Assembly: GCF_014836885.1 (NCBI RefSeq)
Contig: NZ_JACSPY010000011.1
Location: 17,171 to 60,424 of the forward strand
From: Brevibacterium gallinarum
Lineage (GTDB): Bacteria > Actinomycetota > Actinomycetes > Actinomycetales > Brevibacteriaceae
Direction: 5' to 3'
Length of the DNA stretch: 43,254 nucleotides
Shown here: positions 8,112-15,864 of the stretch, piece after piece
Numbering within the stretch: position 1 is the stretch's first letter
Layout: every line of letters begins with the position of its first letter
Program-made: the position numbers and the translations under genes
The notes under the pieces: model-generated
What the model was told of the DNA's origin: nothing
Seen by the model: the letters and a program-made list of their open reading frames with translations, nothing else
Databases searched by the model: none

Positions 8112-8152
8112 ACTGGCCCGCCGACATCCGGCTGGCGCGCAGGCAGAGAAGC

Positions 8153-8158
8153 TAGGGT
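8153..8158 (+). promoter_or_regulatory. Leaderless -10 box (TAGGGT) at the head of the wall-polymer locus
   Basis: TAGGGT ends 7 nt before the ATG at 8166, with no Shine-Dalgarno site. This is the usual spacing for a leaderless actinobacterial transcript. No -35 box is seen. Confidence 0.45.
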
Positions 8159-8165
8159 TGAATGC

Positions 8166-9428
8166 ATGGATTTCCCGACGCGAGCCGCGCAGCTGCGCCG
8201 CACAGGAGTGCAGACCTTGAGCCGGGGCCGCTCCCTGGCGCGCAAGGGTCTCCACGTGGTCAAAGACCGGCTGACCGAGCGCAACGTCGCTCAGCGATTC
8301 ACGCCCGCCGCCCATGACTCCTTCACCGCAGCGCTGTACTTCGCCGGAGACGGCGCCAGCGTTTACCAGTTGAGCGAATGGCTGTGGTCGTGTGAGCAGC
8401 TTGCTGCGCGCTTGACTGCCGAAAACTTCGGTGAAGCGCCGGTCGCTGTCTTCTGCCGGCATGCTGGACACGCCGAGCAGATCAGTCGCCTGACGACGCT
8501 GCCGGTGCGGTTCGGGCGTTTGGCACGCGACTTGGACGCTTTCATGACCCAGCCGAGCCTGCGCATCGTCTTCTACGTCAACCAGTCGCCGCTGAACTTC
8601 CAGGCGCTGCGCTATCCGCAGCCGGCCCATGTCCACCTCAGCCACGGTGAGAGCGAGAAGATCTCGATGATCTCGAATCAGCTCAAAGCCTATGACTACG
8701 TCTTCACTGCAGGTGCGGCAGCGCGTGAGCGCATCCTGGCAGCGCTGCCGGACTACGCCGCGCACGGCGGAGAGCAGCGCATGCGCGACGTCGGCCGCCC
8801 GCAGCTCGACGCACCCCGGCAGATGCCGCAGGCATGGCAGGAGATGCAGACCGATGACCGTCTCACCGTCTACTACGCGCCTACTTGGGAGGGCGATTCC
8901 CCGTCCATGGCTTACGGCACCATCCACCTCAACGGTCCGGCAACCGTGCAGAGGCTCCTCGACGAGGGCTGCCGCGTCATCGTCCGGCCGCATCCGCGCA
9001 CCGGCTACCTCGACCTCGCTGCAGCGCAGGCGCTGGCAGAGCTGCGCCGCATCACCGAAGATCACCCGCGCGGCTATTTCGACGATGACCCGCGCATCGG
9101 CTGGCAGCTCGACGCAGCTGACGTGTGTCTGACAGAGATGTCGGCGCTGGCCTTCGACTGGCTCTCCACCGGCAAACCTCTCGTGCTCATCAAACCTGGC
9201 ACCGTCGGGGCCGAGGTGATGCCAGGAGGGCTGTTCGACCGGGTGCCGCACACCTGCCCGCGCGATCCGGCCGCGATCAGCGCCGCCGTCATCACCGCAG
9301 CTCACGCCTCAGCGGATCCGCGCCTGGCCGACGCTCAACTGCATTACCTGGGCGACACCAGCCCCGGAGCCCAGCAGCGGCGCTTCGAAGACGCTGTCCT
9401 GCAGGTCATCGCCAGCCGCGCGAGCTGA
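8166..9428 (+). CDS. CDP-glycerol glycerophosphotransferase-like protein (TagF/TagB family)
   Basis: A 420-residue GT-B-type transferase. Family marks are HLSHGESEK (near residue 158), YYAPTWEGDS (near 236), VRPHPRTGY (near 273) and CLTEMSALAFDWLSTGKP (near 319); the last corresponds to the TDYSS-type donor-binding stretch of teichoic acid polymerases. The N-terminal 40 residues are basic (RSLARKGLHVVKDRL) and may dock the protein to the membrane. It probably moves glycerol phosphate, or another polyol phosphate, from a CDP donor to a lipid-linked acceptor during wall teichoic acid synthesis in the cytoplasm. It stands just before tagD, which makes the donor. The exact step (primer or polymerase) is unclear. 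Confidence 0.75.
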   Translation: MDFPTRAAQLRRTGVQTLSRGRSLARKGLHVVKDRLTERNVAQRFTPAAHDSFTAALYFAGDGASVYQLSEWLWSCEQLAARLTAENFGEAPVAVFCRHAGHAEQISRLTTLPVRFGRLARDLDAFMTQPSLRIVFYVNQSPLNFQALRYPQPAHVHLSHGESEKISMISNQLKAYDYVFTAGAAARERILAALPDYAAHGGEQRMRDVGRPQLDAPRQMPQAWQEMQTDDRLTVYYAPTWEGDSPSMAYGTIHLNGPATVQRLLDEGCRVIVRPHPRTGYLDLAAAQALAELRRITEDHPRGYFDDDPRIGWQLDAADVCLTEMSALAFDWLSTGKPLVLIKPGTVGAEVMPGGLFDRVPHTCPRDPAAISAAVITAAHASADPRLADAQLHYLGDTSPGAQQRRFEDAVLQVIASRAS

Positions 9429-9476
9429 CCGCGAATCCTTTCGCCCCACCAGGCGTCGCAGACTGGGCGCGGAACT

Positions 9477-9505
9477 TTGCCGCAGTGTTACGAAACCGCT
9501 AACAT
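9477..9505 (+). promoter_or_regulatory. Sigma-A-type promoter before tagD
   Basis: TTGCCG (9477-9482), a 17-nt spacer and TAACAT (9500-9505) form a good promoter. Transcription would start near 9512, giving a leader of about 60 nt before the tagD ATG at 9574. The gap 9429-9573 shows no strong hairpin, so read-through from the gene before it is also possible. Confidence 0.6.
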
Positions 9506-9573
9506 GAGGCAGACTCTCGGTTTCCCGAAGGCGCTCACAGTCTTTGCAACAGTCCCCGACGATCGGTGAATTC

Positions 9574-9963
9574 ATGCGTCGTGTCATCACCTACGGCACC
9601 TTCGACCTGCTCCACTACGGCCACATCCGGCTGCTGCAGCGCTGCAAGGAGCAGGGCGACTATCTCGTCGTCGCGCTGTCGACCGATGAGTTCAACGCAG
9701 GCAAGGGGAAGAAGTCCTACTTCAGCTATGACGATCGCAAGCGGATGCTTGAAGCGATCCGCTATGTCGATCTCGTCATCCCGGAGGAGAACTGGGAGCA
9801 GAAAGCCGACGATGTCGACAGGTACCACATTGACGTGTTCGTCATGGGCGATGACTGGGAGGGCAAGTTCGACGAACTGAGCGAGCACTGCGAAGTCGTC
9901 TACCTGCCGCGCACTCCGGAGATCTCGACCACGCAGATCAAGACCGACCTGTCGACGAAGTAG
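9574..9963 (+). CDS. tagD: Glycerol-3-phosphate cytidylyltransferase
   Basis: Makes CDP-glycerol from CTP and glycerol 3-phosphate, the donor for glycerol-phosphate teichoic acids. From ATG 9574 the protein has 129 residues, the same as Bacillus subtilis TagD, and begins MRRVITYGTFDLLHYGH; an upstream ATG at 9544 would add ten unlike residues. Catalytic marks are HYGH (14-17) and RTPEISTT near the C-terminus, both standard for the nucleotidyltransferase family. VMGDDWEGKFD also matches TagD closely. GGTGA lies 5 nt before the ATG. It is followed after 5 nt by the TagF-like/GT4 fusion, so donor and polymerase are made together. The identification is firm. Confidence 0.97.
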   Translation: MRRVITYGTFDLLHYGHIRLLQRCKEQGDYLVVALSTDEFNAGKGKKSYFSYDDRKRMLEAIRYVDLVIPEENWEQKADDVDRYHIDVFVMGDDWEGKFDELSEHCEVVYLPRTPEISTTQIKTDLSTK

Positions 9964-9968
9964 GAGAC

Positions 9969-12740
9969 ATGGCACTCGGGAAGATTAAGCGGGCAGTCAT
10001 GCGCCGGCTGCCGACCACTGCAGCGGCCAGCCTGCGCGCCGCCCGGCCCCGCCTGCGCGAACAGGCCGGCAGCGCCAAGGCCACGATCTCAGAGATGCGC
10101 CGCTGGGTCGGCCGCGAACGCCGGGCCCGAGCATTTCGCACAGCCCTCGCCCAACCGGTCGATCCGCAGCTCGTGCTGTGGGAGTCGTTCGGCGGCAACG
10201 GCGCCCTGTGCAATCCCGAAGCGCTCTTTCGCCACGTGATCGCCGCAGCAGACCTCTCCCATCTCACACACGTGTGGGCGCTGCGGCCGCAGGCGCGTGC
10301 CGACGCCGAGGTGGTGGCTGAGTTTGCTGATCATCCGCGTGTGCGCATCGTCGACTACCGCAGCCCGGAGTACTTCGCGCTGCTCGAACGCGCCGGCTAC
10401 CTCGTCAACAACGCCACCTTCCCCCGGGAGTTCATCAAACGCCCCGAACAGGTCTACCTCAACACCTGGCACGGCACACCGATGAAGACGATGGGCTACG
10501 ACGAGCCGGACGGCCCGCTCGCATCAGTCAACGTGCTGCGCAACCTGCTTGCAGCTGACGTGCTTCTCTCATCCGGGCCGTACATGACGGAGACGATGTA
10601 CTGCGGTGCCTACCGGCTCGCTCCGATCTTCAGCGGCACGATCGTTGAGGACGGTTTCCCCCGCATCGATGCGCAGCTGCAGGCAAGCAGCGCGGCGACA
10701 GCGCAGCCGCACCGCCAGAAGACGGTGCTCTACGCCCCGACCTGGCGCGGGGAGTCCTTCCAGTCACCGCGCGTCGAGACACAGCAGCTGGCAGCAGTGC
10801 TTGATGCCCTCGACGCCGTTCCAGCGCTCGCCGGCTGGAGCATCAAGCTCAAAGTCCACCAGGCAGTCTACGCACAGGCACAGCGCGACCCCCGGCTGGC
10901 CGGCCGGCTCGTCGCCAACAGCACCCCGACCAACACGCTGCTGGCACAGACCGATCTGCTCATCACCGACTTCTCCAGCATCTGGATGGATGCGCTGGCC
11001 TCGGAGATCCCGATCGTCTACTTCGCCGGCGACTACCAGGAATATCTCGCCGAGCGCGGCAGCTACCTCGCACCCGAAGAGCTGCCCGGCCCCATCGCAC
11101 AGACGCTGCCGGACCTGACGGCAGCAGTGACCGACTGCGTGAGCGGTGCCCCCGACCCGTTATTGGCTGAACGCTACGCTGCATGCCGCCGCCGCTTCGT
11201 CCCCCACGATGACGGTCGTGCCGCCGCACGCCTGGCCGATGTCGTCTTCCTGCACCGGCCGGAGGCGGCAGCAGCAACCCGCCGCCTGAGCACGGAAGCC
11301 GCCCGCAGCGCAGGCGAGCCACCACAGGCCAGCGGCGTCATGCCGAGTTCCACCGAGCAGGCGCCGGCTGATCCGGCGAAGACCCGCATCGTCATGTATC
11401 CCGGCGGGCTCAAACCCAACGGCATCTCCAGCTCCGCACTCAACCTGCTCGCCACCCTCGACCGCAGCCGCTTCGACCTCACCGTCGTCGTCACGGAGAT
11501 GTACGCCCCCGAACGCACTGCCGTGCGCGCGTGCATCCCGCATGACGTCCGGATCATCACGCTGCCGAAGGGCCTCATCGATGCGCCGCTGGCCGGCAGC
11601 TATACGCAGATGCTCGAAGGCGAGATGCCCCCGGCCGGCAGCGATGCCCGTGGTGAAGATGACGCACTCTGGGCACACGAATGGCGCCGTTTCGTCGGAG
11701 ACGCCGTCTTCGACGTCGCCATCGACTTTTCCGGCTACAGCGGCAAGTGGACGCGACTCATCGCGGTCTCCGGGGCCCCCCGCAGGCTGGTCTGGCAGCA
11801 CAACGACCTCGCTGCCGATGCCCGCCGTGAGATCGACGGAGTCCGGCCCTACCAGCGCACGCTGTCCTCGGTGTTCGCGCTGTACCCCGACTTCGACGCC
11901 CTCGTCTCCGTCTCACCGGCCCTGCAGCAGATCAACGAAGCCAACCTTGCCCGCTTTGCAGCTCCTGCCGACGGCACTGCGCCGCCGGCGTTCCTCTCGG
12001 TGCGCAACACCATCGATGCCGCCGCGATCCTCACCGCCGCCCGCGGCGATGTCATCGAACCCAGCGCTGCGCCTGCGGCCCCTGACGGTTGCGGTCTCTC
12101 AGTGGAACTCACCCAGCTGCGCGAACGCTACGGCGGCCCTGCTGTGGCTGCGGAGCTCGAGCGCATCGACATTCGCGAACGCCTCGGCCTCAGCGGCCGC
12201 GCCCGAGGCGGTGGCGCGGTCACGACGTTCGTCACGATGGGCCGGATGTCACCGGAGAAGAACCACCGCCGGCTCATCGAGGCTTTCAATCAGACTCTCG
12301 CATCCGGCTGCGACGCCCGTCTCATCCTGCTCGGCTCCGGCCCGCTCGAAGCACAGCTGCGCGAGCAGGCGGCCACCACCGTCGATCCCAGCCGCATCGT
12401 CTTCGCCGGTCACCACAGCAACCCCCACCCGGTCCTCGATGCCGCTGACTGCTTCGTGCTCTCGTCGGACTACGAGGGGCAGCCGATGGTCATCCTCGAA
12501 GCGCTGACACTCGGCAAGCCGGTCATCACCACAGCCTTCGGGTCGGTCGACTCTGCCTTCCCCGATGAGCACACGGACCGCTGGGGCGCGATCGTCGACT
12601 GCGATGCAGACGATCTCGCTGCCGCGATGACGGCCTTCGCCCGCGACCACGCGGCGCTGCCGCAGCCCGACTTCGACCCCGTCGCCTACAACGCAGCAGC
12701 CCTTGACGAATTCGCGGCAGCCGTGACAGGTGACCGATAA
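9969..12740 (+). CDS. TagF-like glycerophosphotransferase fused to a GT4 glycosyltransferase
   Basis: A 923-residue two-enzyme fusion. The N-terminal half (about 55-430) is a CDP-glycerol glycerophosphotransferase: NNATFPREFIKRP then NTWHGTPMKTMG near residue 164, LYAPTWRGE, and LITDFSSIWMDAL near residue 330. The C-terminal half (about 470-923) is a GT-B, GT4-type sugar transferase: GGLKPNGISSS near 475, TMGRMSPEKNHRRLIEAF near 755 and the E-x7-E motif in YEGQPMVILEAL near 835. A linker of about 40 Ala/Pro-rich residues joins them. The protein may make a polyol-phosphate backbone and add a sugar in one polypeptide, as expected for poly(glycosylglycerol phosphate) polymers; this is inference. 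AGGAGA precedes the ATG. It follows tagD by 5 nt. Confidence 0.85.
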   Translation: MALGKIKRAVMRRLPTTAAASLRAARPRLREQAGSAKATISEMRRWVGRERRARAFRTALAQPVDPQLVLWESFGGNGALCNPEALFRHVIAAADLSHLTHVWALRPQARADAEVVAEFADHPRVRIVDYRSPEYFALLERAGYLVNNATFPREFIKRPEQVYLNTWHGTPMKTMGYDEPDGPLASVNVLRNLLAADVLLSSGPYMTETMYCGAYRLAPIFSGTIVEDGFPRIDAQLQASSAATAQPHRQKTVLYAPTWRGESFQSPRVETQQLAAVLDALDAVPALAGWSIKLKVHQAVYAQAQRDPRLAGRLVANSTPTNTLLAQTDLLITDFSSIWMDALASEIPIVYFAGDYQEYLAERGSYLAPEELPGPIAQTLPDLTAAVTDCVSGAPDPLLAERYAACRRRFVPHDDGRAAARLADVVFLHRPEAAAATRRLSTEAARSAGEPPQASGVMPSSTEQAPADPAKTRIVMYPGGLKPNGISSSALNLLATLDRSRFDLTVVVTEMYAPERTAVRACIPHDVRIITLPKGLIDAPLAGSYTQMLEGEMPPAGSDARGEDDALWAHEWRRFVGDAVFDVAIDFSGYSGKWTRLIAVSGAPRRLVWQHNDLAADARREIDGVRPYQRTLSSVFALYPDFDALVSVSPALQQINEANLARFAAPADGTAPPAFLSVRNTIDAAAILTAARGDVIEPSAAPAAPDGCGLSVELTQLRERYGGPAVAAELERIDIRERLGLSGRARGGGAVTTFVTMGRMSPEKNHRRLIEAFNQTLASGCDARLILLGSGPLEAQLREQAATTVDPSRIVFAGHHSNPHPVLDAADCFVLSSDYEGQPMVILEALTLGKPVITTAFGSVDSAFPDEHTDRWGAIVDCDADDLAAAMTAFARDHAALPQPDFDPVAYNAAALDEFAAAVTGDR

Positions 12741-12771
12741 TCAGGGTGAACCCTGCAGACAGAGGAGAGAC

Positions 12772-13752
12772 ATGACCGTACTCGTCACCGGCGGTGCCGG
12801 ATACATCGGATCCCACGTCGTCCGGATGCTCCAGCAGCGAGGCGACGAGGTCGTTGTCGTCGACGACCTCTCTACCGGCTTCGCCTCCCGCGTCGGTGAC
12901 TCACCGCTGGAGCGGATCGACATCGCCGCACCGGACGCCGAAGAGCGTCTCGGCCGGATCATGGCAGACTACGATGTCGACTCCGTCATCCACTTCGCCG
13001 CCAAGAAGCAGGTGGGCGAGTCCGTGGAGAAGCCCGTCTGGTACTACCGGCAGAACGTCGGGGGACTGGCGAACCTGCTCGCGGCGATGGAGGCGAACCG
13101 CGTGGGCACGATGGTGTTCTCCTCCTCAGCCGCAACCTACGGCATGCCCGATGTGCCGACCGTTCGTGAGGACATCGACTGCAAGCCCATCAACCCGTAT
13201 GGTCAGACGAAGCTCATCGGCGAATGGATGATCGACAACGCGATGACCGCCACCGGCCTGAAGGCCGCAAAGCTGCGCTACTTCAATGTCGCCGGCACTG
13301 CCTGGGACGATCTGGCCGACACTGCGGTCATGAACCTTGTGCCGATCGTGCTCGACCGGCTCGACAAGGGCCAGGCGCCGGTCATCTTCGGTGACGACTA
13401 CGACACTCCCGACGGCACCTGCATCCGTGACTACGTGCATGTCGCTGATCTGGCCGAAGCGCACATCTACGCTCTCGACTATCTCGCTGCAGCCGACGGT
13501 CCGGCAGCCGAGTCCGTGTTCAACGTCGGCACCGGTTCCGGGGCGTCCGTCTCCGAGGTCATCGACACGATCGCCCGGGTGCTCCAGCGCCCGATCACCC
13601 CGGAGATGGGGTCGCGCCGCGCCGGGGATCCGCCACAGCTCATCGCCGACGTCGAACGGATCGGACGCGAATTCGCGTGGAAGGCGCAGTACGACCTCAC
13701 CGACATCATCACCTCCGCTGTCGAGGCGAAGGGCAGCCGGGCACAGGGCTGA
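12772..13752 (+). CDS. galE: UDP-glucose 4-epimerase
   Basis: A 326-residue short-chain dehydrogenase-type epimerase that interconverts UDP-glucose and UDP-galactose (or the GlcNAc/GalNAc pair). The NAD-binding GGAGYIGSH is at 7-15, and the catalytic Tyr and Lys are in YGQTK (Y143, K147) with SSAATYG before it. The start is set by AGAGGAGAG ending just before ATG 12772; an in-frame ATG at 12730 lies inside the previous gene and adds unlike residues. It sits between the teichoic acid polymerase and a CDP-alcohol transferase, so it probably supplies UDP-Gal or UDP-GalNAc for wall polymer sugars. The family is certain; the sugar preference is not. Confidence 0.93.
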   Translation: MTVLVTGGAGYIGSHVVRMLQQRGDEVVVVDDLSTGFASRVGDSPLERIDIAAPDAEERLGRIMADYDVDSVIHFAAKKQVGESVEKPVWYYRQNVGGLANLLAAMEANRVGTMVFSSSAATYGMPDVPTVREDIDCKPINPYGQTKLIGEWMIDNAMTATGLKAAKLRYFNVAGTAWDDLADTAVMNLVPIVLDRLDKGQAPVIFGDDYDTPDGTCIRDYVHVADLAEAHIYALDYLAAADGPAAESVFNVGTGSGASVSEVIDTIARVLQRPITPEMGSRRAGDPPQLIADVERIGREFAWKAQYDLTDIITSAVEAKGSRAQG

Positions 13753-13838
13753 ACGGCACCTGCATGTCCTTGAAGTGAATTGACGGTAAACTGAACGGTC
13801 AGACCGATCTGGACAGCCGCAATCAGCTTGGAGGGAAT

Positions 13839-14672
13839 GTGCTCAGTCCTGCCCGGCCGCAGCGGCCGACGCTCGAAGAGCTGCGCGCAGTGGCACAGCC
13901 GCCGGAAGTGCGCAGCCGTAAGAACGCTGAGCACTGGACCGCGCAGCTGTACCTGCGGCACATCTCCATCTACACCACGGTGCTGCTCGTCCGCACACCG
14001 ATCACCGCCAATGGCGTCACCGGACTCATGATCCTCTCCGGCTGGCTCATCGCCGCATCCCTGCTCATCCCGGGACTGCTCGGAGCGCTGCTGGCCCTGT
14101 TCTTCTCCCAGCTGCAGATGTACCTCGACTGCTGCGACGGTGAGGTCGCCCGGTGGCGCGGCACCAAAGGAGCGAAGGGCGTCTTCCTCGACAAGGTCGG
14201 CCACTATACGACCGAAGGGCTCGTTGCGATCGCCCTCGGCGTCCGGGCTGTCGGTGAGTACTCCAACCTCAGCGACGACCCGGCAGGCATGTACCCGTAC
14301 CTGCTCGCCGGGGTGATCCTCGGCTTCCTCGTGGTGCTGAACAAGGCGCTCAACGACATGGTGCATGTGGCGCGCGCCTTCAACGGCCTCGACAAGCTTC
14401 CCGACACGGCACAAGCCACCGCGATCCCCTCCGGTCTGCTCGCCACACTCAAGCGGATCGCCCGGTTTGTGCCCTTCCACCGCCTGTACCACTCCGTTGA
14501 GATGTCGATCCTCGCCGTCGCCGCAGCGATCGTCACGCTCATCGCTGCGGCGCTCGGTGGCCCAGAGCTCATCGGCGAGCGCTGGCTCATCACCATCCTG
14601 GTGCCGCTGTGCGCCCTATCTGTGATCGGCCATTTCCTGTCGATCATGGCCTCAAGGAGGTTGTCAGCATGA
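13839..14672 (+). CDS. CDP-alcohol phosphatidyltransferase with altered last motif residue
   Basis: A 277-residue membrane enzyme of the CDP-alcohol phosphatidyltransferase family, which moves a phosphoalcohol group from a CDP carrier to an alcohol. The motif starts at D97-x2-D100-G and continues A104-R105-x8-G114-x3-D118-x3, but ends in His122 where the consensus has Asp, the usual catalytic base. Hydrophobic helices flank it (GLMILSGWLIAASLLI, LLALFF, and more in the C-terminal half). The start is GTG 13839 behind GGAGGG. Its stop overlaps the next start (ATGA), so it is translated with the GT2. In this wall-polymer setting it may link glycerol phosphate or inositol phosphate to a lipid or polymer; the exact reaction is not clear. 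Confidence 0.8.
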   Translation: MLSPARPQRPTLEELRAVAQPPEVRSRKNAEHWTAQLYLRHISIYTTVLLVRTPITANGVTGLMILSGWLIAASLLIPGLLGALLALFFSQLQMYLDCCDGEVARWRGTKGAKGVFLDKVGHYTTEGLVAIALGVRAVGEYSNLSDDPAGMYPYLLAGVILGFLVVLNKALNDMVHVARAFNGLDKLPDTAQATAIPSGLLATLKRIARFVPFHRLYHSVEMSILAVAAAIVTLIAAALGGPELIGERWLITILVPLCALSVIGHFLSIMASRRLSA

Positions 14673-15748
14673 CTCCGGAGAACATCCACACTCACCGCGA
14701 TGCGACGCAGCCGATCCCAGCTGACGCCTTCGACGAACCGCAGTACACGGCGCTGCGCGAGACTGCTCGCGAACGACGCAAACTCGAGCGTGCGGTGCGT
14801 GCCAAACACGGCAACCTGCCCGGCACCTCGGCAGCGTCGACACCGGTGCAGCCGGCATCCCGAGGATCCCAGAAGTACTCCTTCGGCGTCGTCGTGCTCA
14901 CCCAGGGCAAGCGGGTGGACGACCTGCGCCGCGGCATCGACTCGCTGCTGAGCCAGCGCGGCGTCGACCTCGACGTCATCTGCGTGGGCAACGGCTGGGA
15001 GCCCACCGGCCTGCCTGAGCAGGTCAAGACGCTGGCGCTGCCGACGAACATCGGCATTCCCGCCGGGCGCAACGAGGGGGTCCCGCACGTCAGCGGCGAG
15101 TTCCTCTTCTTCCTCGACGACGATGCCTGGCTGCCCGACGACTCGACGCTCATGCGGATGGCCCAGCTCATGCGCACGAAGCCGAGCATCGGGCTCATCC
15201 AACCGCGCGTCAAGGATCCTTCCGGCACGCCGGCACCCAAGCGCTGGATCCCCCGGCTGAAGAAGGGCGACGCCGAGCACTCATCGAATGTCTTCTCCGT
15301 GTGGGAGGGCGCAGTGTGCCTGCAGCGCAAGGCCTTCGACGCCTGCGGCGGCTGGCCGGCACCGTTCTGGTACGCGCACGAGGGCATCGAGCTCGCCTGG
15401 CGGATCTGGGATGCCGGTTACCAGGTCTGGTACATGGGGGACGTGTCCGTCGCACACCCGGTCATCGACCAGCGCCGCCACGAAGAGTACTTCTACATGA
15501 ACGCCCGCAACCGGGTGTGGCTGGCCCGGCGCAACCTGCCGCTGCCGTTCAGCCTCGCCTATGTGGGCTCCTGGACGCTCATGCAGACCGCCAAATGGGC
15601 GACGAAGCCCGAGCAGCTGCGCCCCTGGTTCCAAGGCTGGCGCGACGGCTGGCGCGACGACCCCTGGGGGCCAGGCGAGGAGCACGGCAAGCTCTCAGCC
15701 CGCGGGGTGCTCCGAATGGCCCGATACGGCCGGCCGCCGGTGGTGTGA
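14669..15748 (+). CDS. Glycosyltransferase family 2
   Basis: A 359-residue GT-A transferase. AAGGAGGT and an ATGA overlap with the gene before it fix the start at 14669; an upstream in-frame ATG at 14609 lies inside that gene. Residues 1-60 are a charged helical lead. The GT2 domain starts near residue 70 (FGVVVLTQGK), with NIGIPAGRN and the nucleotide-metal site FLDDDAW; further on come WYAHEGIELAWRIWDAG and a His in VAHP. This looks like the rhamnosyl/galactosyl-type GT2 group. It ends in WGPGEEHGKLSARG. It probably decorates or starts a wall polymer sugar chain, with UDP-Gal from GalE as one possible donor; this is inference. Confidence 0.85.
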   Translation: MTPENIHTHRDATQPIPADAFDEPQYTALRETARERRKLERAVRAKHGNLPGTSAASTPVQPASRGSQKYSFGVVVLTQGKRVDDLRRGIDSLLSQRGVDLDVICVGNGWEPTGLPEQVKTLALPTNIGIPAGRNEGVPHVSGEFLFFLDDDAWLPDDSTLMRMAQLMRTKPSIGLIQPRVKDPSGTPAPKRWIPRLKKGDAEHSSNVFSVWEGAVCLQRKAFDACGGWPAPFWYAHEGIELAWRIWDAGYQVWYMGDVSVAHPVIDQRRHEEYFYMNARNRVWLARRNLPLPFSLAYVGSWTLMQTAKWATKPEQLRPWFQGWRDGWRDDPWGPGEEHGKLSARGVLRMARYGRPPVV

Positions 15749-15767
15749 GACCTGCCGGAAACGCAGG

Positions 15768-15791
15768 TGACAGCTGTCAGAAGAGCTGTCA
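15768..15791 (+). terminator. Weak hairpin after the GT2 gene
   Basis: TGACAGCT (15768-15775) and AGCTGTCA (15784-15791) form an 8-bp stem with an 8-nt loop, 20 nt past the stop. It has no U-tract. It may lessen read-through into the next gene or act as a regulatory site. Confidence 0.35.
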
Positions 15792-15864
15792 GTGCCAGTC
15801 GCCGTGAAGGGCGTCGGTCAATCATGACAGGAACCGAGAGCGCCTAACAGGCGTAAGGAGGAAC

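Noticed and set aside
8055..9305. 416-aa open frame opposite the TagF-like gene
   Set aside because: Antisense shadow; spans two genes and shows no fold-like pattern.
13479..15280. Two overlapping minus-strand open frames (337 and 358 aa)
   Set aside because: Opposite galE, the CDP-alcohol transferase and the GT2, all of which have intact motifs.
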